From positions 186,001 through 250,000 of the forward strand of contig JAACJM010000121.1 in NCBI GenBank assembly GCA_013368315.1: a stretch of 64,000 nucleotides of DNA, given 5' to 3'. Positions within the stretch are counted from its first letter, which is position 1, and each line of letters begins with the position of its first letter. The notes under the pieces are model-generated. The model did no database searches and was not told the DNA's origin. It worked only from the letters and a program-made list of their open reading frames with translations. Positions 1-9,481 of the stretch are shown piece by piece. A program made the position numbers and the translations under genes. This stretch comes from Tetrapyrgos nigripes (taxonomy: Eukaryota > Basidiomycota > Agaricomycetes > Agaricales > Campanellaceae).

Positions 1-1
1 T

Positions 2-316
2 ACAAGACAGTATCTGCACTTGCGTGACTCCCTATTCCCTGGTCATCCCAATCTTTTCACTAGGAAAGACAGCGCTATCCCAACAAGGCAATGGTTCATT
101 CGAAGACTCCGCCATTATTTCCCTAAAGACGTCGCTGGACATTCGTTGCGCTCAGGAGGTGCTACTCATTATGCACTATTAGGGTATTCATGGGATGCCG
201 TTCAGACGCTAGGCCGATGGACGTCCGAGGCTTTCAGACTGTACATCCGAAAGCACCCGTTATTTTTCTCCGCGCTGTTAACGAAGAAACAGACAACTCC
301 CCTCAACTCAGTTTAA
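2..316 (+). CDS. C-terminal part of a tyrosine recombinase (Crypton/phage-integrase fold), cut by window edge
   Basis: The frame is open from base 2, so the N-terminal part lies outside the window; there is no start codon here. The visible ~100 residues contain the C-terminal catalytic block of tyrosine recombinases: an H-S-L-R box (second catalytic Arg with its His) followed by S-G-G-A-T, then L-G-R-W (His/Trp position) and, ten residues on, the likely nucleophilic Tyr in R-L-Y-I-R. These enzymes cut and rejoin DNA through a Tyr-DNA intermediate. In fungi such stand-alone domains are typical of Cryptons and related captured recombinases. The first catalytic Arg is not visible, so activity cannot be judged. 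The frame ends normally at TAA-type stop context after a short basic/polar tail. Confidence 0.75.
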   Translation, partial: TRQYLHLRDSLFPGHPNLFTRKDSAIPTRQWFIRRLRHYFPKDVAGHSLRSGGATHYALLGYSWDAVQTLGRWTSEAFRLYIRKHPLFFSALLTKKQTTPLNSV

Positions 317-844
317 ACATCGTCCCTCATATTCACTCCCCAAACCCATCACACCTCATTGATTCCATAGGCTTCTTAGCGCTACTGAGCCTCGTTTCGT
401 TTCTCCTCATGCAATCTACACCCAGGGGAGCCGCTGTTTCAGGGCTCCCCATGATTCCCCTACACTCACCGTCTGAAAGTCCTCCCGAACGACGCCGCAA
501 GATGGTTAGAAAATATCATACTTGGCTTCCCCCGGTCATTTTTCTGTGGTATTCTCAAAATCGTGCAAATGATGGTGGACACAATATCTACTCTCCCTCC
601 AGACTCACCTCTTCGCGCCCAACATCCCGAGGTCTTTAAAGCGTGCGAGAAGCTGAGCTTCTCACATCAGGTTTATACGGGCAGTGTGCTTCGAGGCGAC
701 GACAATTTGGAGAACTGGTCCCGGTTTTGCACAGAGTTGAGAACGGAGTTGATTGGTTTTGCGATGGAGATTGGGAAAGTGGTGGAGAAATGGGAGTCGT
801 AGTGTATGGAGCGCGTGAGCACTATTGCTTCAAGTACGATATCA
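317..844. other. Intergenic, no supported gene
   Basis: A few overlapping short frames are present (for example 563-802) but none shows a recognisable domain or convincing splice structure. It may contain the 3' flank of the recombinase element. Confidence 0.4.
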
Positions 845-989
845 AGTACGATACCTATCAGTCTACATGAAAGGATTAGTGATCATAGCCATGAGCGCTC
901 GTCAAGTCAAGTTACCCGAGTACGATACTTATCACAGTCTATAGAAAGGATTAGTGATCGCGGCCATGAGCGCTCGTCGAGTCAAGCTG
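845..989. repeat. Two-copy tandem duplication, about 74 bp unit
   Basis: The block beginning AGTACGATAC at 845 is repeated at 919. Both copies share AAAGGATTAGTGATC and CCATGAGCGCTCGTC. The copies differ by several substitutions and small indels. The repeat lies about 170 bp upstream of the glutathione S-transferase gene. Confidence 0.8.
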
Positions 990-1156
990 ACCAACAACAA
1001 CGGGAAACCGTGCTTCTTCCCCTCGACGGTTAATATACGTGATATACACGTAAGCATCCTCTACTTATATATTGACGCGAATCTTCTTACCTTTCACCCC
1101 ATCCCCATTCCCCTCATCTCTTCATCTCTTCTCCTGAAAACAAAATTCAAAACAAA

Positions 1157-2122
1157 ATGGTTCTCAAACTCTACGGCTTCGACATATCCTCCAAGTTCCG
1201 ACTAGTCGCCATCGTACTCTTCGAGAAAAAGATTCCCTTCGAATGCCATGTCGTCGACTGGACTAAAAATGAGCACAAAAGCCCTGAATATCTGGAGAAA
1301 CATCCTTTTGGTCAAGTTCCTTATCTGGTGAGTCTTGAGTATCGAGTCTCGACTAGCTTAACTCCTGGATGTCACTCTATTTTTGCCTTATTTACGGTCT
1401 TTTATCTTTTAGGACGACGACGGCTTCATCGTCTACGAATCCCGCGCCATCTGTCATTAGTTGGAAGCCAAATACCCAAATCAAGGTCCCAAACTCGCTC
1501 CAGATTCCTCAGATATAAAGGCAAAAGCAATGTTCGACCAGGCTGCCTCCATCGAAGTCTCGAACTTTGGACCTCTGGTTGATAAGGCCAGTTACGAGGC
1601 TGTTATGAAGCCCACGTAAGTCAAAAATACATTCATATTATATACGTCCTTGACCGACAGCGATCCTAAACCTGGCAGGTACTTGAAGCAACCTAAAAAT
1701 GAGGCTAACTACAATGAAGCTATCAAGGCTCTTGATGCAAAACTGGACGGATACGAGAGGATTTTAGCCAAGCAGAAGTATTTGGCTGGAAATGTGAGGC
1801 GTCGCTTCTTCTCACTTCTGCTTCAAAATATTCTGACAAGCTGTTCGTTACTATCTTCAATAGGAACTCACCATGATAGACCTATTCCACTTACCCTCGG
1901 GAGCCCGCCTAGCTCTGGGAGGAAACGATATACTGACTAGCAAGGGACCTCATATCGCGAGGTGAGTTTGGGGTGTTTGTTATAAAAAATTTCTGTGAAT
2001 TTCTAATATTTGATTTTGTCCTGGGCATACCTGGATGAAGGTGGTGGAAGGATATCAGCTCTCGTGAATCCTGGGCACAAGTTCAGAAGGGACTTGCCCC
2101 CGGGCTTGTCATGTTTGACTAG
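1157..2122 (+). pseudogene. Glutathione S-transferase (phi/Ure2-like type), one in-frame stop
   Basis: Five exons fit GT-AG rules: 1157-1327, 1413-1615, 1679-1793, 1864-1961, 2041-2122. Exon 1 encodes the thioredoxin-like N domain, with M-V-L-K-L-Y-G and H-P-F-G-Q-V-P-Y-L; exon 2 continues with D-G-F-I-V-Y-E-S-R-A-I, the glutathione-binding Glu-Ser. The all-helical C domain follows and ends W-A-Q-V-Q-K-G. GSTs conjugate glutathione to electrophiles in the cytosol. The odd feature is a TAG at 1458-1460, directly after R-A-I-C-H, where family members have a Tyr or similar; reading resumes perfectly behind it. No nearby splice choice removes only this codon. Everything else is intact, so this is a very young pseudogene, or the stop could be a base error. 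The start was chosen because the ATG follows a pyrimidine-rich leader and gives the canonical GST N-terminus. Confidence 0.85.
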
Positions 2123-2540
2123 AAAAGAAATTAAAAATTTGTGAATGTACATAAATAGAACGACTCGGGGCTGCGTATGTAGTACAAATTAAGTTCTGTT
2201 ACGAGGCCTCCTAAAGGCCGAGTTAAGGGCCACCAGTTTTTCAAGCTAACAGTCAAGCTCACAGTCAAGCTCACCCTCAAACTCAAGCTACAAGTTAGTC
2301 AACCTGCTTTGTTGACAAAAGCCATACATTACTTTTGTGTGCTGTTTGAGACATCTAAATGTGATAATATGAACTTGTGATAAACCTGCAAATGATTGCA
2401 TCAAGTGCATCTTCACAAAAGACAATCATGCATTTGGGACACTTTCTACACTTTTTTCTCTTCACTTCGTTGGGTAAGTAAAATCTTGGTCTTTATACAT
2501 GCATGTAGGCTTATAAACCTTCCTGAATCGACTCAAGCTA

Positions 2541-2942
2541 CATCAGAATGCTGGTAAGCCACTGCTAAGCATAAAACCTTTCCTTCCTCGACCTCTCCTT
2601 CTTGTTTGCAGGGGCTACGCTCACTTACAACCTCTCAGTCTTCCAGGAAATCTGTAAATACATCTATAGGACTGAAAAGCTCTCCCCTCCATTGCAACCG
2701 TCCGTTCTGCGTACAAGACGATGTGGGCTACTAGTAGAGCCATCAATAGGGACTTTTGGTCTGGAGCTGTCAGGAGCGGGGACGTTGCTAGGATTCATGT
2801 CTATGCAGTGGAAGCTTATGGTATCTTTAAGGTGCGTTTTTGTACTACTACTACATCTGAGTTGTCGTGTTTACGTTGCGTTACTCTGTAGATTGGTGAA
2901 ATCATTGGAAGGAGAAGTCTCGTGGGGTACAATGTCAATTAG
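2541..2942 (+). pseudogene. ATP20: Mitochondrial F1Fo-ATP synthase subunit g fragment
   Basis: Three exon pieces can be joined: one ending at 2553, then 2612-2831, then 2892-2942. The end reads A-V-E-A-Y-G-I-F-K, then I-G-E-I-I-G-R-R-S-L-V-G-Y, then stop. That is the highly conserved tail of fungal subunit g, a small membrane protein of the Fo stator involved in dimerisation of ATP synthase. Upstream the Y-N-L-S-V segment of the same family is recognisable. A one-base frame change lies near 2690-2700 between the two parts, and no N-terminal exons with a mitochondrial presequence are visible. Introns are retained, so it is a DNA-level duplicate, not a retrocopy. A functional copy presumably exists elsewhere. 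Confidence 0.75.
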
Positions 2943-3417
2943 GCGTTTTCCTCCCATGTAGATGTTGTTTTCAACCGTTCGCATTCCCAAAATTGTCAAT
3001 AATACACAGTTTCGATGTGGCTCGTCCCTCTGGATGCCTACTCCCCCTACAGCTACATGATGAGCTACCAATGTATCTCTATCCCATCTTCTCAAACTCT
3101 CTTTGTTTTTGCATGGTGTCTTTTCTCACAATTCGTGTTCACTGTTCTTGATACTCCGTGCTTAATTCACTTATGAGACACTCTTGGTAGCTACTACATA
3201 CATAGCAGTCAATATAGGAATGAAAAATTTGTCAATGATATATTGTCAAGGGAGATGGGCCTTGTAACTTGCCATGCGAAGCAGTGGCCCCTTTTCCCAG
3301 TGTAAATAGGTCTTGTTTGCCCAGGCACGAAAGCAAATCATGATGAACCACTAGCCCAGGGTGACTTTGACTGCAATGAGCATAGCATCCTACACTGAAG
3401 ATTGGCTCCGCCACGAC
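2943..3417. other. Intergenic between ATP20 remnant and MFS remnant
   Basis: I see no gene, RNA or structured repeat here. Confidence 0.4.
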
Positions 3418-4722
3418 TCAAATCCTCTGTTTATTCAATTTCTTAGCCTGAAGCATACGGGTTATCAGGAAGAAGAAGGCTTCTCCAATCGTCATTGTCT
3501 ATACATATTAGAATAAACACTGTCAGTGTAAGCTGGGTGCTTTGTATAGAGATTAGAACTTGGGATTAAGGTTCAAGACTTACCACAGAAAATACGACTG
3601 GCCTGATCCATTCATATGTCTCATTGAGAAGTGATCCTTGGACAGGAACAGATCCAAGTGTGCCGAAAGTACTCAGTGAAAAGGCGAGACCGACTCGAGC
3701 TCTGTTGTTCCGATTTCCAAGACACGCCCGGGGTTCATAGCATCAGTGACTCGACGAAGAATTCGAGCGAAATGGCGAAGGGACCAAAGAGCGTACCCTT
3801 CTTTGCTTGTATCCTGAGCCAAAGAAGCCAGGGAGTTATAAGTAAGCGGATACCAAGCACCGGAAGTGATTCCAGATATGATACTGATGACAACTAATGA
3901 GGCAGTATCCTGACTGATAGGAGAGAATGAATCAATTTATGCGAAATGACACAAATGACTTACATCCCAAGTACACCCCAGATGGTAGCTCCAGTGGCGA
4001 GGGTGAAGCATACTTGAATGTTTAAGGGGCCGTAAACATCAGCACAGTGGCCGCCGATTACCCTTCCAAAGATACTGCTGCCATTACTGTTGGAGGGGTG
4101 CATGATGTAGCGACTAGTCTAATGTATAAAACATAACTTACGGAGTAAAACGAAATATTTTGGTCGACGTGATGTTGCAATTGGATCGAGTAGAGTTAGA
4201 TGTAGTAGCCTGAGCGTCTAAGTAATTCCAGATTCTGGAAACTAGAGTCCAAATTTGACAACATACCGGGAAACAAAACGCCAAATTGTGCTATCAAAGG
4301 CCTGGGATGTATGTTGTCAGAAATTCTGAATAGACACTGACCGCTCCATACCCGAGCATGAATATCATATAACGAGCATCTGAAAAGAAAGGCTTGATGT
4401 CTGATGGGAGTCGATCCTTCCTTTTTGGAGGATATTCGTTTCTCATGAGGCAGAGTCCAACAATCATAAATCCAAGCACAAGGTAACCACTAGCTCGGAC
4501 ACTTGGACCAAACCCGATCTTTGGAAAAAGCCGACTAGAAGTAGTATAAGCGTGCATAGTTGACGCTGAAGAGTACACCCGTACTTTAACACTAAGTGGA
4601 CAGAAGATTGCATATTGGAAAGCGGTGATCATGATATGGGCTTGAGTACTTACTGATAGGGAATACAATTCCACCCAATCCAGAACCGGTGACAACAAGA
4701 CCGGATGCTAAGCCTCGTTGGG
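3418..4722 (-). pseudogene. MFS transporter, monocarboxylate-transporter (MCT/MCH) type, 5'-truncated
   Basis: Reading the minus strand from 4722, coding starts inside the protein with Q-R-G-L-A-S-G-L and G-S-G-L-G-G-I-V-F-P, the TM4-5 region signature of fungal MCT-like permeases. Further exons give I-G-F-G and R-A-S-G-Y-L, an L-G-Y-G-A-V helix, and F-G-R-V-I-G-G-H-C-A-D-V-Y-G-P-L-N. Then come S-G-A-W-Y-P-L-T, a last TM pair with N-E-T-Y-E-W-I-R-P-V-V-F-S, and a short basic tail ending at 3418-3420. Introns match GT-AG. These proteins carry small organic acids or vitamins across the plasma membrane. The first four or so helices and the start codon are missing: upstream of an acceptor at about 4723 no matching exon is found, and a dispersed repeat begins near 4870. 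I call it a truncated pseudogene. An unrecognised distant 5' exon is possible but less likely. Confidence 0.7.
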
Positions 4723-4869
4723 CTGGAAGGAAAAGTTAAGAATACAACAAATAAAAATGTAGCTTTTTTAACTTGTGAAGGGGATGAAAGAAGAAAAAAA
4801 GGTCAGTAAGTGAAAAGCACAGTAACGGGCGAAAAGGAGCTTGATAATAAGGGTAAGTGACGGAAAAGG

Positions 4870-4965
4870 ACGGATGGGAAAAATCGGGAGGCTTTGAACA
4901 TAGCCACATGCAAAGAACTCATCCTCATTTCATTCGGCCTCGTAATTCCTATCGAGCAGAGGTGC
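4870..4965. repeat. Dispersed repeat, copy 1
   Basis: The block with GGGAAAAATCGGGA, AACATAGCCACATGCA, GAACTC(A/G)TCCTCATT and CGGCCTCGTAATTC recurs at 26737-26830 with about 15-20% difference and one indel. It lies just upstream of the truncated MFS gene and may mark the end of an inserted element. No terminal inverted repeat was found. Confidence 0.65.
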
Positions 4966-6600
4966 ATCTAGACTGCGAAGTCTGAAGTTCTCCACTTTCG
5001 TCTACAACGATTGGGCTAAAGAAGCGACTTGAGAATTGGGCAATGGGCGGACCGTTCCCAGATGGCAGTTATCCTGCATTTGTGGATAACTATTGCTTTA
5101 TGCGCCATAAATTACAGCGCGGTATCTTCATTTTTCCAACATCGCAATCTCAATCACTTGAAGAACGTCAAGAACCTATCCTAAACTGCAAAAATGTCAC
5201 AGACCCTTTTCCCAGTGCGTTGGTGTTGACATGAAGCTCTGATTTTGTCGGCCGGTACCGCTATCTGTTATATGTGGATTCCTCTTTATAGCCAAGAGCA
5301 AGTGGCTTTACGGTCGGACGATTTATCCCGACATCGTGTTCGGCTTGGCAAGTACACGCCAATGTGGTGGACACATGCCTGTATTCCCGTTCTGTATGAC
5401 CAGCGGGCCTCCAGTTTCGGCTGACGGTGCATTCATGCAGCTGCTGATCCCAATGCCCAAAGCTGTCTGAGTTGGATCACGCTGTAAGTTGCCACTTGTA
5501 TCCGGATTCTCCTCAACTGGTACCATAACTTGTCTGGATTTTGACGTGCCAAAATGTGCTGAAGGATGCTTATTCCAGGGTCGTCAAAGTGAACCGCTCA
5601 GACTTGGTACAAGAATACAGAAATGACCCTCATTGGAATCGGTACAGCGCCATAGGTGGAATCGTAAGCCAGTCTATTGGTCCGCAAGCCAAGCGATAAA
5701 GTGACAGAGAAAAGAATATGCCAAGACTTTCCCAATCCAATGTTTCTACTTGGATTCCACGTCCATGGTACAACTTTTGTATGTGACTGTCCACCGGTAT
5801 CAATTCCGAATCCATGGTAGACCTGCTTGACCTTGTAAAATCTGTACATATGTAGATGCAATGTATCTGTCTACCTATGCTGCGAAGCCGAAAACCTGTC
5901 TTGATCCTGATAGTGCCTCCAAATTCGGAATTCCTGTTGGTACAGAACCAAGACCATGGTTCGAGTTCACAACGTATGTCGAGGACCTATATAAGACTTC
6001 CTTCTGTTGGCCCTCGTAGACTTTCTCTCTGCAAATTTCTCTCCCCGATGAATACTGTCGCCCTCGACGAGATTTCCCGTGGCGAAGCCGAATAAACCCG
6101 GTTTTATCCGAGTCCTCCCAAACCGTCTGGATCGCAGTCTTGACCGTCTTTCTGTTTCTCAACGTTCTCTTCTCCGTTCAGAACACTGTGAACAGCCATG
6201 TCATCTTTCTTTACGTCTTGAGGATTATCCAGTTTCGAGACATGTTTGGCGTTCGTTCTCGGTGAGCACAAGCTTCAATTTCAACTTGCACTTGAAGACG
6301 TCAATCGTTCATCTATCTTCCAAACTGCAGCTTTGACGGCTCTAACTTCCAGTCTTGAGATGCTTGAGGGGATGGATTTGTGTGCTATGTGGAGCAGGAT
6401 ACTGGTGCGCTGTTGGTCTTTCAATGATTGGAAAAATTGCTTATTCTAAACTGGACCACACCTCTTGCCAATTGGCCAGTTGATGTTCCGATAGATATTG
6501 GGCGTCTAGCTTGGCTGCCATCATTGCCGTGCTGACGATTCCGCTGTATCTGCACCCGCATGTCATTTGAACTGGGTATTCTCCTCTTTTTCACATCAGT
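4966..6600. other. No supported gene; possible promoter near 5989
   Basis: Only short frames on both strands. A CTATATAAG box near 5989 is followed by a pyrimidine-rich stretch and an ATG at 6048 that opens only a 15-codon frame. No recognisable domain was found. Confidence 0.3.
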
Positions 6601-7236
6601 CTTTCTGATGCCAACCCATGTCGACTGCACCCAGTATGCACTTATGTGGTTGCTTGACACGTCTTGGCAGAGCTGTAGATCGTATTGAAGCTCTTCGCCA
6701 AACCCTTCTCAAGCTGTCTGCACCTTCACACAGGTGTGTGAACACCCATGCGTTCTTCTCTGACCTGAACAAGATCGCCGTCCCAACCATTGACTTCTCG
6801 GGTGTTTCAAATTCCGGACGCGTCTCCAGCTCTCAGCAACTCAGGTCTTGTTGACGACTCCCAAGGGGGCGGCAAGCGAGAAATCCGTGAAAGTAACCCT
6901 CCCCGTCTGGTCGTGAGAATTATGACCGGCTATGACTTAGGGGCACATCGTCAGTGAGCAGGTTTGCCCAATGAAATCCTCCTTTTACCTCGATTTTTAC
7001 TACAATCGAAGTCCTCATTGACCTGTATCCTCAAACCATATTTTGGATCCAGAAGAAGCCATTTAAGTAACGCAGGTCTCGGGAATGCTGAAGTTCTCAC
7101 GACCAGACGGGGAGGGCTACTTTCACGGATTTCTCGCTTGCCACCCCTGACGACTCCTAATCTCAAATCTATTTCACTTCGTATCCTCGTTAGGAGCAGA
7201 AAGTCTTTGCATGTGTACAGGTTGTCTGCACAATAG
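6601..7236 (+). pseudogene. Possible remnant of an F-box/LRR-like gene, interrupted by a MITE
   Basis: If the MITE at 6862-7149 and one target duplication are removed, a frame joins upstream codons to T-T-P-N-L-K-S-I-S-L-R-I-L, which resembles the Leu-rich strands of fungal F-box proteins. Upstream frames are Leu-rich but broken, and no F-box itself is seen. This identification is weak; the disruption by the MITE is well supported. Confidence 0.25.
6854..7157. mobile_element. hAT-type MITE with perfect 8 bp target-site duplication
   Basis: The element spans 6862-7149 (288 bp). Its ends read CAAGGGGGCGGCAAGCGAG and, reverse-complemented, CAGGGGTGGCAAGCGAG; the near-perfect terminal inverted repeats run for about 58 bp. 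Both sides carry the same 8 bp, ACGACTCC (6854-6861 and 7150-7157). CAGGGG-type ends plus 8 bp duplications are the hallmark of the hAT superfamily. The ~170 bp centre has no transposase, so it depends on an enzyme made elsewhere. Confidence 0.9.
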
Positions 7237-9412
7237 CAGAACTTCTATGAAAGGTGCCAACATTTGCAGTCCGGATTTCCTGCAAACGCTTCGTTCAGGA
7301 AGATTGGATCGGAGACAGACTCGATAATTGGGCTACAGTTTCCTTTCATTGATTCAGGTCCTCTCAGCTGTTATCGTCGTTCACACTGTCATATGCTCAG
7401 GCTGTGTTCAGTCCTCAAGACGTGGGTACCTTTTTGTGCAGCCTGAATAGCCTCTGTATCGCACACACACGTCCTGTCGTTCTAGCAAGGCCTGGAACCA
7501 CACCATATTTTTATTCAGATATCTGAATGCTGTATCGACCCCATTAGAAGCCTTGGGCACTCACTGCACGATAATACCCTTCACACTAATACTGGGAAGG
7601 AAGCTTCGAGTATGTCAATTGTGTACGAGGGAAATGTGGGCCATCACTGCGCGCGGCACGATAACGAGGCCCAAATCTAGTGTAAGCTGTGAGGAGACTG
7701 GCATGATTTTGCCGACTGAATAGGAAGGACAACACAGCGATTGCCGAAATCCGGATCGGAATAAAAAAGATAACCGAACCGGTAGACGATTTCACCATAG
7801 CCACACAGCAAACGGCAGGTTTGTAAGAACGAGTCCCTTAAAAGGGCCTCGTAACTATCTAAAGTATAGTCATGGGTTTTGCTACTCTCAGTTCGTGAAG
7901 TATACATTTACTGGCAATGCTCTATACCTGACACTATCCTAGGCTGTTTGCAGCATCAACCTCCTGTGCACTGGAGTTCCGAGGAGCAGTTCGACCACAA
8001 ATAAATGTGAATAGCCCCGGTTCCGTTTCTCCTGGCACGTCTACAACAGGTACGCGTCGAGGCTCCGAGTTATATTCCGAATCTCGTCAGTAACCGAAGA
8101 ACAGATGGAGTTGCCTAAACTGGAGAATACAGAGTTTATTCTCCGAGTCAATGACGCTGTTCCCCATGCATTCATTGCATTCCCCTGGCTGCAGAAGGGG
8201 AAAAATGGCAACCAACTATACTTTAATCGCAGCTTTTTGTCGGAACTTTTAAAAATTACGACATGATATAGAATAACCTATTATAACGGCCATGATGAAA
8301 AAGTGCTGTTATGAGCCGATTGTTAAGATGAAGAAAATGATTATAACGTGAAAAAAAAATGGAATGGACGTGTTCTGAAGGGTGAGTTACACTCAGAGTC
8401 AAAGTACAGGTATTATCCAGGACTCCAGAGTAGAAATCAAAGCCTCGGGAGGAGGGGACACACTGTCATCGACGTTGACAAGGTGCCCGGGGGACAGTTA
8501 TTTTCAAGTAAGACACAGTATGGCGAGCCCTTTGGCCGCCTGTTCCTGAAGCTTGGTCAGTCTTGCAAGAGCTCATTGCCTAGGGGTGAGTATCTTCGAT
8601 CGTCATCCTACGGCTACTGTTGACAGTAATCGCTTCCCATGTCTTCTTGCAGTCATTCACAATAACATGTCGGTCCGAACCATACTGAATGCTCGACATT
8701 TGATGATTTGATCGGCCACTTGACCGCGGGTGAAGACCACTCACGCCACTTCTTACATTCTGGTGAGTAGCAGAATGCAGCCACGGCTCTCCATATGCAA
8801 AAGGGCTGAAGCTCTTCTCACAGAATTATCTAGTTACTGTTCCGTTGGCCTGGTCCAGTAGTTTAAGTTTGATGCGTTCTCAGAGTGACGGTTACGCTTG
8901 ATGTGTATACGCAGCCCTGGACTATAGACATGGACGCTCATTGAAAGCCTAGGAATGTACATCATGATAGTTTTTCAATTCATCAGCCGTGTCGACCTTT
9001 TTGCTGGACAAAGTGCAGCGTCGAATATGGGACTTTCGTACGCTAGGAAAAAGGCTCCTGAGTATATTTCACACCATCCATAGACTCAACAACGATGACT
9101 TCAACTCAAGAAAGGATACTTGTTGAGGACGCTCATCGAGAATGTTTGAAGTCGACATCTTGAACCCGCACATATCTGATTCAACGATAGTGACTCTATT
9201 GTATCTTGCCAGTACGTTCATCTTTCTCATGCTCTTCAACAAAGATTTTCTGAGGAAATTCCGTCGTTCTAGAATCTGAATCTGTACTGGGTCGATCTTG
9301 ATTTGGCCAAAGAAAATTAGAAACGGTTGTTCTATCGCCATATAGCCATCTCTGGTGCTTAACCAAATTGAAAATGTCTCATGCCTGAGGCAAATTTGCA
9401 GTTCAGCGAAAG
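7158..9412. other. Long non-coding stretch upstream of laccase
   Basis: Only short unsupported frames are present on either strand. The proximal part must hold the laccase promoter. Some weak Leu-rich frames up to about 7450 may belong to the decayed gene hit by the MITE. Confidence 0.4.
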
Positions 9413-9420
9413 GTATAAAA
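9413..9420 (+). promoter_or_regulatory. TATA box of the laccase gene
   Basis: TATAAAA lies about 65 bp upstream of the laccase ATG and is followed by a C/A-rich leader, the usual spacing for strongly regulated basidiomycete genes. Confidence 0.6.
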
Positions 9421-9481
9421 AGATCTCTCAAAACACCACAGAAAATCAGACCTCAGGACGAAGTAGCCTCTCTCATCCACG

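Noticed and set aside
5323..5861. Minus-strand frames upstream of 5861 as a secreted or lectin-like gene
   Set aside because: Frames are short, do not connect by consistent splice sites and match no motif I can name.
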